Source: Zygnema cylindricum (lineage: Eukaryota; Streptophyta; Zygnematophyceae; Zygnematales; Zygnemataceae). Taken from it: a stretch of DNA of 64,000 nt. This document shows, in pieces, positions 54,273-64,000 of this stretch (position 1 is its first letter; every line of letters starts with the position of its first letter). Below the pieces are notes generated by a model. That model saw only the letters and a list, made by a program, of their open reading frames with translations. It ran no database searches and was not told where the DNA came from. A program made the position numbers and the translations under genes. The stretch is taken from the NCBI GenBank assembly GCA_037447655.1, contig JBBHKE010000771.1, positions 330,337 through 394,336 of the forward strand, given 5' to 3'.

Positions 54273-57118
54273 ACCGTAAAGGTAACGGCCTAAAAGAGAG
54301 TTAGCGACCCATAGGTCAAACCGATTTTTGTACTGATATGCAAAATCACGCATTTAGGTATCGAATAACATTCGGAAATGAGATAAGGTCATGGTGTTAT
54401 TCATTGTTCAAAAACACAAATGAAGCCGACCCACTCCCTCGTATGTGCAAGCCATTTCCAATAATAGAATGATTAGGGCTAATAATAAATTTGTAATTTG
54501 TGGAAACTAAAAAGATAATGAATTCGAATTGGACCGGCCAAAAGAATCGTGGTGAGATTCTTCCTCGAAAAATGTGCAAAAGACCGATGATAAGAAAGAT
54601 ACTGATGAGAGAGAAGATCGAACCGAAGGGAAAATTTGACCTGAGATATTAGGGAAAAGATGGTCCAAAAGACTAAGTAAATCTGATCGTCTTGATTCTG
54701 TGGGCCTAAACAGAGCCGACGATCGAGTGGTTCCGAAAAAATAATCGACATTATCTCAATCAGTGGGCATAAAAATGATAAAACCAAATTACGACCTGAT
54801 AGAAAAATCGATCTATACGATAGGATTCAAATGCCAAACCACACCACTCACTTGTCCAATCAGCCAATCAATCTCTAATAGGGCCTCGATGGCGAGATCT
54901 ATCAGAAAGCAGTATTACGAAAACCTTATACCCTGCAAACAACGGGACAAGACCGAAAAGCCAGATCTATAAAGACAAATAACTTACTATCTAAGCACTC
55001 CCAAGTGCAAATCTAAAGCGGCACAATCCACAAAAAAACCAACCATTGTCTCTAATGGCAAGATCTCCGGAAGAAATCTCACACCAGGCAAAGCAAACTC
55101 AACCAAGGTCATTTATAGCCAAATAACAAGCATGGATGGCTGGACAAATGCAATGTTCAATACAAGTGGATTAACACTAATCCACCCCAGACACGATCCC
55201 TCTATACGATCAACCAACTACCTTAGCACGCGCCTGTACCCGCAAGGCATCGTGATACTTACATAACACTCTTAGCAATCTGGTGATTGGAAAGGGTGAA
55301 CTGTGGTTGTTCACTACAACCGAAGTCTTGCAGAGCTCCCGAAAAAAAATCTGCTCCACTAACTCCACCCTATAGTGGAGTATGTCTCAATGTGAGCAAA
55401 CGATGCCCCTTATAAAAACCAAAAAAATAGAGGAAACAAAAACCAGATACTTAAATTAGTGTAGTATATCGTTGGTCGAAAATTGGCTAATAAGATAAAA
55501 ACATTAACCAACAAGCAAATGGTAATTATAAATGTAAAACTAGTAATAGATTTTTGGAGAAATGTATTTATAAATATATGTTGTTGATTTTTGAATATTT
55601 TTTTTTCTTTTTATTTTAACCAAAGAAAACTGAAATTGAAATAAAACATAATGAATTGAAAATAACAATGGAGAATGAGACAACAATTTTCAAGTGCAGG
55701 ATACAAAGCAGATGGATGGTCACTAGGCCCCACGGTCTATTTATACTCCTTGATAGAGTTATCTTATTGATAATAATCTGAATTTACACTTAAATAAATT
55801 AAATCAAAACATAAACAACCGAGAAAGACAAACAAAAACTGAAAATGACAATATGCCCAATACTTATGAAGTTTGAGATAACCAAACTCAAAAAATGTAC
55901 ATAAGCCAAATAGAAATAAATACAAAGTCACAAGAAATAAAAACAACAAATCAATAATCCCAACATGCAATTTCCACTTACTAAAGTTTAGCCACAGCTG
56001 GGGAAAGAAGTTTGAGTCGTGAGAACGCGGTCTAAATCCACTCAAAAAGACGAGAAAGTGAAAAGAAACCGTGTAGGTCTTGGCCGAAGCCGTATAGATT
56101 AATATGTAAGGCTTTAAAAGATATTGATAATGTAATCGAAACTAGACGCTTCACGGAAAGGCAGAAAATCACCTCTTAGCTATCTAGACAATTTACAAAT
56201 AAAAATATAGTTGCTGAAAATCCTCAATACTGAAAATAAATCAATAAATAATTATTGCACTTGAACACTGTGACCAGGAAATAATCTATAATAAACTAAA
56301 TAACAAAAACTACGCCTAGCGAAAACCAGCAAATAAAAGTACAGAGTGCTATGCAAGTATTTGCGTCTTATTTCGATCTAGCCAATAAAATGCCCGAATC
56401 TTATGCCTTACGTTACACAATCTATAACCTACGGATTAAAACCCTTCATATCTACATATGAACGCATGAACCTCTAAATGGTTCATGATTTAAAATGGTC
56501 CATTCACGTCGCTTCATCAGAACTGACAGCCGATTTGTTTGTCACTCGCGTTGACGGTCTAGATGTGATGTTACAAAAAATTGCATACTCTGCGTCGACG
56601 GCTAAGATGCTACTCCACACGAAATGATTAATATTTGCTGTCGGCCGAAATTCACGGGAGTGAAAGTTGGTACCTTATGATTATTTATACTGGCGCAAAT
56701 TTGAAAATGAGTCTTCGGTGAATATTTCGGGAAATGAAAGTAGGTATGGTAGGATCGTAGGTACGGTCTACTTTGTCATCGCGCAAATTCCAAAAAATGT
56801 AAGTAGCACGGTTTACGTGAAAGATCGAATCCACCGTCGGCAAAAATCACGCAGAATATATATTGCACGGAAGACGTGAAATGACGAAATCCATCGTCGA
56901 TGGAAATCACGAAGATGTATGTGGTACGGTCCAACTCGTTATCGGCAGAAATAACGGCCAACGTAAATATGTACGGTCGGCCAACGTAACTATGTACGGC
57001 CCTTGAAAACCGAAATACACCAGGTTGCAAGTTAGTGTAGCGCTTGCGCGTCCTTAAACCTAAATACAAATATTTTAAATGGCAGACGAGATTCGACATG
57101 ACAGGTTAAATGCGGTTT
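54273..57118 (-). repeat. 5' LTR of element B
   Basis: About 2.85 kb matching the 3' LTR. The U3 end aligns as caaaccgcatttaac (57,118 downward) with taaaccgacttgcatttaac (47,841 downward). Shared words follow: taacttgcaacctggt / taatttatattctggt and cgtacat..ttacgttgg / catacatattttcgttg. Frames inside (for example 54,479-54,787 and 55,764-56,045) are not supported. Confidence 0.78.
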
Positions 57119-57589
57119 GATTTCGGCCGACATGATATTGCATGATAGACCGTCATCTATCATGGTTAAAAAGATGCTCAGCCATTCTTTCACTAGGATG
57201 TATGGTGCAATTGAAAATAGTTAGCGCTTTAATTGCAATCAACCAGGTCGTTTTTATTTGTAGAGAGAGAAATTATTTTCCAAACGAAAAAGGAATTCAA
57301 ATACTCTGAATTTTTTTGTCCGATTCTAATCAGTCAAGCCATTTTCAAACTTAGATACCAGTTATTGGACAAAAACATCCTAAAGAACTCGGCGGGTCAA
57401 CAAATCCAAGTGATCGACCGTTTTAGCCATGCTTGTATACTATGGTTTCATTTCTACTATGATGGCCGCGATTTGACTTTTCATTATTGGTGTTATTGTG
57501 GCCAGCAGCTCAGCATTATTTCTCTCTCAGCAAGAAATTTAAAGGTATATACCTCTTTTTCGGTCTTCTTAGGTGGGCTGCCCGATTTT

Positions 57590-57810
57590 GCGGAACGAGT
57601 CAAAATCTGGCCGTTGTGAATTTGATTTTGATACGAAAAGTTTCGATCGTTAATGTGACATCGGTAAACTTAAAGTTCTTTTTGATGATAATGGGTACAT
57701 GTGATCCACTTATCTAGGCACATGCGGACATGGTACCCTATTTTCCCATATTGGAAACATAATCGATATTTGATATTAACTGGCGCTTTTCATATGGTAA
57801 GGATAGCAAA
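57590..57810 (-). pseudogene. Gag zinc-knuckle remnant of another gypsy copy
   Basis: Minus-strand RLCFQYGKIGYHVRMCLDK aligns with NRLCFRRGKTG of B and CFRCSKTVHDAWMC of A. Flanking DNA (ttgattttgatacgaaa, gttaatgtgacat) matches 43,135-43,180 of A. The copy is cut by the LTR edge of element B at about 57.12 kb. Confidence 0.6.
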
Positions 57811-57853
57811 CATAAGTATTGGCTTTAATTTTTTTTTTTGCCAGCTATTCTTA

Positions 57854-58330
57854 CTACAATGATCCATTTTTATATTTGTTAACTAGTGAGACCCAAATAT
57901 GAGTGGAAAATCTAACATGAGGAAAAAAAATGGCAATGCCTTTCAGTACACATTTGTAAATTAAGAGCTTAACAACCTTCTTCTTATAATTCCAATTTTC
58001 ATACTTTGACCATTCGGTTTGAATCTTTGTCACCATTTTTGGTTGTGTTTCTGTTGGTATCGACCTTGACAATAAAGTCATTTGAGATGGGACTTCTCTT
58101 TTTTTTTGTTCTTTGAGAATTTCCTCCCATTCCTCGCCATTATCGGTGATGGTAGTAGATGTTTTAGCGGTTGTAGTGGTGGAGAGGCTAAAAAAACAAA
58201 TTCCTCCTAACCTTAGAGAACGTTGGTATCGAATTTGTTTGGACACTGTACCCCCTAGGTGATTCTCAAAAAGTTCCTCTTCCATCATCATTTTCGGATA
58301 TAAAAAGTATGATCTATCAAATATGGTCAC
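57854..58330 (-). CDS. 158-codon open frame upstream of the gag remnant
   Basis: The predicted protein is basic and contains EEELFENHLGGTVSKQIR, NGEEWEEILKEQKKREV and KIQTEWSKYENWNYKKKVV. It lies between an A-type LTR (58,440-59,060) and a gag zinc-knuckle remnant on the same strand, where gag should be. I cannot align it to gag of A or B, so it may be a divergent gag start, inserted sequence or chance. Confidence 0.3.
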   Translation of the reverse strand: MTIFDRSYFLYPKMMMEEELFENHLGGTVSKQIRYQRSLRLGGICFFSLSTTTTAKTSTTITDNGEEWEEILKEQKKREVPSQMTLLSRSIPTETQPKMVTKIQTEWSKYENWNYKKKVVKLLIYKCVLKGIAIFFPHVRFSTHIWVSLVNKYKNGSL

Positions 58331-58439
58331 CCTACGGGGTGGGCTATAACTTGCAATTCTATGGTCTTCATTAACCCACAGAATGAGCAGCCGATGAAAA
58401 TTATTATTCTAAAATAATGTATGCCCTTTTTTGTTACTC

Positions 58440-59065
58440 CATGAATAATTGTAACGTTAGCACACAAGTATTCTGACCACCCTCACCTCGTGATGACTCG
58501 ACTCCTCTGAGCAAAACGCGAAAAAAAATATTGAATTTTCTCTTCTAAGCAGTAAATTATGGTTGGTCGAAAATGACATTTATAGTTACAAACTCTCTTA
58601 GAAAGAGGTGCCTAAACTTCATCAAAACTTTGTCTGCTTACTCTGAGCTATCTACTATTAAAACGTTAGACCAATAAAAAAATTGTATTGTACAAAAAAA
58701 TATAGTGGTTGATGTACTTTTTCTACGGCTATTGTACAATATGGCCTTGCGGGTAACGTCGTCAGATCAAAGCTATGGTTCCTCCTCTTATTTTCTATGG
58801 TGTTCTATAATGTAGTGTCATGTGACATCGCGTGACAGTGTCTCCAAATGTCGCCAAAAGTTCACTCCACTTTGACAAATATGAGGACGGTTGTCATATG
58901 AAATATATTTACATGGTTTGATTTGCGTCCGTGCTCGTTGTTGGTTCATATATGTTTTTTCGTCAGTTTGTTCCGTTGAATGTATTCGTTAGTGGGTAAC
59001 ATTTTATTAACGTATCAAACCCTATATGTATAACAATTTTTCTATGATTTGATAGATAGGGCGAC
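58440..59065 (-). repeat. Element-A type LTR
   Basis: Matches the LTR at 43,985-44,730: accaccctcac, gatgtactttttctacggct, attgtacaatatgg, then tttgatttgcgtccg near 58,917 and aaccctatatgtataac near 59,020. It sits between the deleted copy C and the gag remnant at 57.6 kb and could serve as the 3' LTR of one and the 5' LTR of the other. Confidence 0.6.
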
Positions 59066-59199
59066 ATGCTCTCTGGACTGTATAGAATTTATGATCAAAT
59101 CTAGGCCAGTCCAACATTTTGGCAAATACTAAGTCTACTAGTTTCTGACTAAGGAGGCAGCGATGGTTTGTCCCTGACCTTCTCTCAGTCTCTCTCGAG

Positions 59200-59640
59200 T
59201 CTTATCAAAATGAAAAGTGAAATATCAATTATTTCTTTTCAACGTTTCCCCTCTGAATATTTTTTCGGATAAATGAGAGTGGGAGCGGCGAAAGTGGAGT
59301 CCAACCGATAAACAAGTTTGGCTTTTTCCGATTGGGCACACCGTTTATCTACCATTTCCCATTCGAATTTTGACTGATGATGTTTCGACTTGATAATAGG
59401 CTGATCCTTTTCAAGATTAATCCATGTTTTATATGTTGAACGAGGTCAAAGTTTATTGATCGAGAAAACAAAAATATCAGTATGAGGTAAAAGCGTACAA
59501 CATAGTAATTCATGGTCGAAAGAAGTCAAACTAATACCAAATTTCCATTCCGAGGCTTTCGAGCTTTTAATGGATAAAACTTCCATTGTTTGAGCAAACG
59601 CTAAGTGTTCATCAACAATGGAAGATTTGTGGAATTTGTA
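59200..59640 (-). pseudogene. RT entry segment of deleted copy C
   Basis: The 96-codon frame 59,736-59,446 contains HKSSIVDEHLAFAQTMEVLS, KASEWKFGISLTSFDHELLC, parallel to ADEQLAFEQAIEAMTIKGSE and KFGFNLSQSEHDLL of element A. Below 59,440 the DNA matches the region of A just ahead of the RT palm (39,960-40,120). The polymerase motifs themselves are deleted. Confidence 0.65.
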
Positions 59641-59935
59641 CGATATTAGAACTTGCTGAAGGCAACTCTTACACGTAAAATGCAACCGTCCAATGCGGTG
59701 TGGGACAAAAAAACGATAGAATTGGGGATTGAACAACTATATAGACTAAGATTTTCCATAATATACGACCAGGTTAAAAAAAATGTAGATAGAGATTTCT
59801 TTAATTGCAAGTATAGGACAAAAAAAATAAAAATGAAATGGGTTTCCGCGAGACTTGAAGAGTGGGAATGGCTGGAACGTGAAAGCGTATTCTTCCACAC
59901 AGCTAGTTGCACGGGTTTATTTTAAGCTTAACGGT
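59641..59935 (-). pseudogene. Conserved linker of deleted copy C
   Basis: The 88-codon frame 59,912-59,646 includes ETHFIFIFFVLYLQLKKSLS and TWSYIMENLSLYSC. It parallels ETPFYFFLFPSSIKPSLELT and SWSILAYNAA of A. This is the third independent copy of the linker. Confidence 0.55.
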
Positions 59936-60402
59936 CAAAAGCAAGGTCTACCCCTAAAACAAATGATAATAACTCAAGATCCATCACCCTAACCAACAAG
60001 GTGTAGCGTTGTTTATCCGTAAGGCCAGGGGTCGTAGTACTACCTGGTATAAATTACACGAAATGCTCTTTTTTTTTGGCTGCAAGTTCCTCTAACTCTC
60101 TAGTGATTTTATTTCAAAACATGCTTAAACAGTTATAAAAGTACCTATGTGAATTAGAATAAGACCCTAAAGTAAGAAAGGCTTTGAGTGGTTGACTGGA
60201 TGCATTACTACATTAGTTATGATGATAGTCAATTTCGACACTTGGCCGGACTTGGTGAAATGGAAATAAATCAGTCTAAATGTGACTAGTGGGAGGACTT
60301 ACTGATAAATTTGCCTCAAAAAGATGACCAACCTCAATCAGGTTGGTCGATTTGGAGCGAACTCGATTTGTAAGGGATCCATGTCGACCGGTGAAACTTT
60401 GA
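59936..60402 (-). pseudogene. C-terminal methyltransferase part of deleted copy C
   Basis: From 60,395: NRVRSKSTNLIEVGHLFEAN matches motif VIII (AHWVRSKWTNMIDI in A). Near 60,090-59,945, KKKEHFV, a stop, FIPGSTTTPGLTDKQRYTLL, VRVMDLELLSFVLGV match motifs IX-X (EQEHLMYFVPNTTTTHGLTK, GRVMDPQSL). Motifs I-VI are deleted: the sequence jumps straight to LTR at 60,405. Confidence 0.75.
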
Positions 60403-60404
60403 GG

Positions 60405-60820
60405 TCTCCATAGGCCTTCGGATTATGCAGCTTTTACCAAACCCCTAGGATAACCTGACCCCTTCTTGTTTCACCAAGAATTATTGCCACCCTCGCAGAC
60501 AACAACTTTGACTAACCTTATCTTGTGAAGACAAGACTCCCCTAAGTAAATAACAAAAACAATCAGGTGATTTGCTCCACGAGCATTAAGTTATAGATGG
60601 TCAAAGATGACATTTTCTATAAGAGTACTCTTAAAGAGAGACGAATATCTCAAATTTGCCTAAGTCCTAAACCCCTCTCTAAACCTTTAACTACTAGAGT
60701 ACATCACAAATCAAAATCTTGTATCGTACAAAAAGGTATTGTGCTGGTGTATTTTCTGTACGGCCATTATTAGGCATATCAAAGAAATTGACGCTTGCCA
60801 TATCTTGCTTAGTTTTGGTG
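60405..60820 (-). repeat. Element-A type LTR of deleted copy C
   Basis: cccctaggataacctgaccc, tgccaccctcgcagac, tttgctccac, ctctctaaac and tgtacggccattatt match 44,025-44,360 in order and orientation. It joins directly to the middle of the methyltransferase. Confidence 0.7.
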
Positions 60821-61660
60821 CATTTCAAAGATGGCACAAGCCAATGAGGTAGTGACGTGAATCACTTGATGTGGTCTTTGTTGATTTGAGATAGGTGGTG
60901 CCATTGAAGAAAAAATAGAAGCACCGGCAGTTGCCATAATAATCAAATTACACAAAAAAGAAACTCTTACGAAATCCCACAAAAGACCAACTTCACAATA
61001 AAACCCCAAGCAAATCAGATATACCCTAGGTCTGTAAGTTTGAAAAAAATATAGAATATTCAACAAATAAATCACTTGCAAAATTTCACATGGTTCTACC
61101 CAAAGATCACTATGACCTTGTAATTCAAAAAAACCCAAAAACTTCTTCGCATTTTTTCTACAAGGAATCTTACACTACAAATTAATCTAAGTCCTACATA
61201 TACAAGTGGGCCTAAAACTGATCACATGGTACCACAATTACCGTGGTTGGTTGTTACACCAATCTTGATTAAAACAAAAACCCCGCCGTCAATTGTACAC
61301 AAATATTTACATTAACTTAGGAACGACAACCGCTAAAATAAAATAGTACGCGGTCAAAGTTTGTCTGCTGAAATGACGGGCAGTCAATATTTCTCTTCCA
61401 AAATGACGGCGGACTCAGTCCACGGTCCGCGCATTCTTTCATCATCGAAGATAAACCTCCACGTGTAAATCTGGTCCCCAAATGAAACTGTACTTCTTCG
61501 TCTGAAACAACCAAACTTGACTTCCTCACGGACCAACAAGTGTGCGTGAAATGCACCAAATGTGTGTACTCCCTTTGGAGATACATACAACACTAAATCT
61601 TGTCTTCGACAATTCATCCTGCACACAAAATAACTAAGTCCAAAACATCTTTCTTACACA
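60821..61660. other. No recognised gene
   Basis: Minus-strand frames at 60,809-61,138 (109 codons, hydrophobic) and 61,384-61,626 (80 codons, MCRMNCRRQDLVLYVSPKGV) are not recognised. The second lies just past the candidate copia-4 LTR. Nothing else is visible. Confidence 0.35.
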
Positions 61661-61664
61661 AACT

Positions 61665-61910
61665 GTTATGGTTGCTGTGGGTGCTTTGATTAGCCAACGC
61701 AATTGTGATATAAGAGCAACGTAGCTGCGATGTTAGACTAGCGCAACATGGAGCGTACTAACGAAATATAGCGAAACGTAAAGGTTTCAACTGTGTGGTC
61801 AAACTTAGCGCAGCATGGCAACATAGCAACAAGATATAGAGAGGACTAAAGGTTTCCAAAAACAACACTCTCCTAAACGTTTAGACTCTCTCAGCCACTT
61901 AGTCCACTTT
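61665..61910 (-). repeat. Candidate 3' LTR of copia-4
   Basis: On the minus strand the purine run gggaggaaag is followed by tggactaagtggc, and the segment can end at ataaca near 61,665, giving a TG...CA unit of about 245 bases. Its partner LTR would lie beyond the window, so the boundaries cannot be tested here. Confidence 0.3.
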
Positions 61911-61959
61911 CCTCCCTAATTTAGGTGGACTTTCTTTCCTAATTTAGGTGCAGGTTAAG

Positions 61960-62620
61960 GCTTAGTCATCATATCTGCTACAATCTTCTCATCTGCTAGA
62001 TAACTAAGTTTCAAAATTGTGTTCATCTCATTCTCTCTTACAAAATGCAGCTTGATATTAATGTGTTTGCTTTTGAAATGATGACTCGGATTAGATGCAA
62101 TCGCAATAGTTGCCTGGTTATCTCATCACACTATTTGAGGTCTAGATTGCCTGAAGTGAAGTTCTTGAATGAGAGAATCTACCCAAAATAACTCCTTGAC
62201 AGATGAGCTCGCTGCCATATATTCAGCCTCCGGTGTAGACTGAGCTGTTACCTTTTGAAGCTTGCTGCTTCAGCAGCATGTTCCACTACCAATCAACAAA
62301 ATGAATCCAGTGGTAGAACAGTGACTTGGCATGTCTCTTTAGGTTGCATTGTTCCAAGTCTGAATTTTGCCTTCATCTCCACCGAGAGCAAGTCGAAGAG
62401 TCCGTGTCACTGCAAAGTAGTGAAAAAAAAAATTGTTCCCTCCCAATCTGATTTTCTCGAATTTTGCAAAATCTGGCTAAAAGCACCAACTCTTGCTGCA
62501 ATGTCCCGCCTTGTGTAGATTATCAAGTAGATTAGGTTGTGACAATCTACCTTGTATGGAATAGTTGCCAAAAAATTTGCCTCCTCTGACTCCAAAGCGT
62601 CGTCAAAAATGACTCCTCCA
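61960..62620 (-). pseudogene. copia-4 RNase H
   Basis: The minus strand gives STPEAEYMAASSSVKELFWV, DSLIQE, then NQATIAIASNPSHHFKSKHI and LHFVRENEMN, LADEKIVADMMTK (62,230-61,960). The order and words match copia-2 RNase H (ECMAACSAIKELLWV; AIAIASNPAHHFKRKHI). Confidence 0.8.
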
Positions 62621-62639
62621 TCTGTCTCCATGCCTTCCA

Positions 62640-63430
62640 CTTTCTATTTATATTCTATGGGAGTGGCACTTCTCTTTGCCTTTGCCATGCCGAATTTTTC
62701 AAGCACATTCCTTATCGCTTCCCGCTGCGTTAGATAGATTACTCTCCTATCTCTATCCATTTTTACTTTAATTCCAAGAATATACTTTGTCTCCCTTATA
62801 TCCTTCATCTGAAATATTGAATTCAAGGCTGCATTTATTTTATTAATCTCATTCAATGACTTACTTAGCAACAACAAATAATCTATATACCGCAATTATA
62901 TCTTCCCCTTCCATGACATAGACTAAGTGATCTGAACTAATCCTTACGAAGCCAAGATTGGTTTCAAACTCATCTAGTTTCTGATTCCATTGACGTGGAG
63001 CTTGCTTAAGACTGTACAAGGATTTTAACAGCTTACAAACTAGATTGTCTTTTTCGGTCTCTGTACATATTTTAGGCTTCTTCATATAAATTATTTGCTC
63101 TAAATTTCTATGGAAGAAAGCAATCTTAACATCCATTTGATGTAATTCCATTTTTTCAATGGCCGCTAAAAACAACAAAATAATAACAGTTGGAGACCGG
63201 ACAACTAGAGAGAAAGTCTTTTCATAGTTTATTCCCTCCTTCTAACTATAGCCTTTTGCAACAAGCCTAGCCTTATATCTTTCAATAGAATAATCCGGAT
63301 TCAACTTAACTTTAAATACCCATTTACAGTGGATGTCCTTTCGTTCCGGTGGACGCTCCACAAGCTCCCAAGTTTGAGCCTCTATAATTAATCGCATTTC
63401 ATCGTTAACTGCTAAGATCCATTGATCTTT
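62640..63430 (-). pseudogene. copia-4 reverse transcriptase
   Basis: QTWELVERPPERKD, HCKWVFKVKLNPDYSIERYK and ARLVAKGYSQKEG precede the frame 63,178-62,861 (HQMDVKIAFFHRNLEQIIYM, CKLLKSLYSLKQAPRQWNQK). The frame 62,895-62,644 then has RYIDYLLLLSKSLNEI, where the catalytic YVDD is YIDY. It continues KYILGIKVKMDRDRRVIYLT, QREAI, SATPIEY. Gln codons here are CAA where copia-1 and copia-2 have TAA. Confidence 0.87.
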
Positions 63431-64000
63431 TTCCGGAGCTGAAAAATCTTATTTTATTTTGACTTGTTACAACGTGCTAGCAAAAAAAATAGCAGCTTCG
63501 CTGCTTTGCAACCTCCCAGCCTTCACCTGGTGCCAACGTCATGGATGAAAATAGAACAAACTCACAGCTTAGTGCTTTGCCTTGTTTCCTCCGAAAATCG
63601 GAGACTGGAACTGTTGGATTGTAGGTTGCCGCCAAAAATTAAGAGGAAGAGGAGGATGAGTATCCTCCACAAATGGACAAATTGTAGTGTCCAAAGTGTG
63701 AGTAGGATATGTTTTGTTACTGACAAATAAATGAGAGGTGTTGGAAGAGGTAAAATGAACACTTTCAAAAATCACATATAATTTGATTTTGGAATTTTTC
63801 TCAAAATCTATCATGCCAAAACTATCTACAGATTGACTCTCTTCTTTAACTTGAATATTTCTAGCAGTCAAAAGAGTATTGTTATCATTATTATATACTC
63901 TATAGCCTACGGACTCATCATTATATCTTATAAATATCTCGAGAACTGATTTCGAACTAAGCTTAGATATATAGAGATTATCGAAAATAAAGCATTTATT
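63431..64000 (-). pseudogene. copia-4 integrase C-terminal part
   Basis: The frame 63,871-63,569, together with upstream bases, reads IFIRYNDESVGYRVYN, LLTARNIQVKEES, the conserved copia integrase end (F.GY.....YR.Y......I..R.V.F.E). The following Pro-rich linker precedes RT. The rest lies beyond the window edge. Confidence 0.6.

Larger units (their letters stand above)
45017..57118 (-). mobile_element. Ty3/gypsy element B, full-length with methyltransferase and PHD finger
   Basis: Two long LTRs (about 45,017-47,841 and 54,273-57,118) enclose, on the minus strand, gag, protease, C5 methyltransferase, linker, RT, RNase H, integrase, PHD finger and a polypurine tract. Total about 12.1 kb. The LTRs share ordered words over their whole length at a constant offset of about 9.26 kb. 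No target duplication could be fixed. Coding frames have numerous stops, so the element is inactive, but every domain is recognisable, which makes B the reference copy for the family's architecture. Confidence 0.88.
61940..64000 (-). mobile_element. Partial Ty1/copia element (copia-4), running off the window
   Basis: The minus strand carries, from 64,000 downward, the end of integrase, RT and RNase H in copia order. Gag and protease would lie beyond the window. Its RT resembles copia-2 more than copia-1. Confidence 0.85.

Noticed and set aside
57854-58330. Gag of a gypsy copy
   Set aside because: The position fits but I could not align it with gag of A or B, so it is listed only as an unrecognised frame.

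Overview
This is an AT-rich eukaryotic window made almost entirely of decayed, nested transposable elements. I found no intact host gene, rRNA gene or CRISPR array. The longest open frame (341 codons, minus strand, 41,012-42,037) belongs to a retrotransposon. The element set suggests a green-lineage genome, possibly a streptophyte (charophyte) alga or other non-flowering plant: Ty3/gypsy elements carrying a cytosine methyltransferase and a PHD finger, a copia element primed by a half-tRNA, a Penelope-like reverse transcriptase, and PIF/Harbinger remnants. That assignment is inference only.

Layout. 1-4 kb: degenerate direct and inverted repeats, and short tandem repeats. 4.0-4.6 kb: copia RNase H remnant (-). 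5.0-7.6 kb: protease and C5-methyltransferase remnants of gypsy elements (-). 7.6-9.7 kb: Penelope-like RT (+). 11-13 kb: an unrecognised repeat family in inverted orientation, with a third copy at 19.0-19.7 kb. 14.7-15.4 kb: gypsy integrase tail with PHD finger (-). 15.4-18.2 kb: pieces of a long LTR in both orientations. 19.7-21.6 kb: tandem ~0.95-kb units with PIF/Harbinger transposase remnants. 24,195-30,229: a complete but decayed copia element with both LTRs (+). 30.3-31.4 kb: long-LTR fragment. 31.9-35.9 kb: second copia (+). 36.9-37.4 kb: copia RNase H fragment. 37.7-44.7 kb: gypsy element A (-). 45.0-57.1 kb: gypsy element B with two ~2.8-kb LTRs (-). 57.6-60.8 kb: partial and internally deleted relatives (-). 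61.7-64.0 kb: another copia (-), running off the window.

The main discovery is the gypsy family. Its coding order is gag (double zinc knuckle) - aspartic protease - C5 DNA methyltransferase - conserved linker - RT - RNase H - integrase - PHD finger. Methyltransferase motifs occur in four copies (A, B, and fragments near 6.5-7.0 kb and 59.9-60.4 kb), with a probable fifth upstream piece at 18.65-18.96 kb. The methyltransferase sits between protease and RT wherever flanks survive, so it is a stable part of the element and not a chance insertion. A and B have Trp-Glu-Cys where the catalytic Pro-Cys motif is expected; the 6.5-kb copy has Trp-Pro-Tyr, a likely decayed Trp-Pro-Cys. Retrotransposon-borne cytosine methyltransferases have been reported in dinoflagellates and charophytes (de Mendoza and colleagues, 2018, from memory), so the general idea has precedent. 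The family's domain set, motif variant and added PHD finger deserve a close look. All copies here carry frameshifts or stops, and boundaries not fixed by repeat comparison are approximate.
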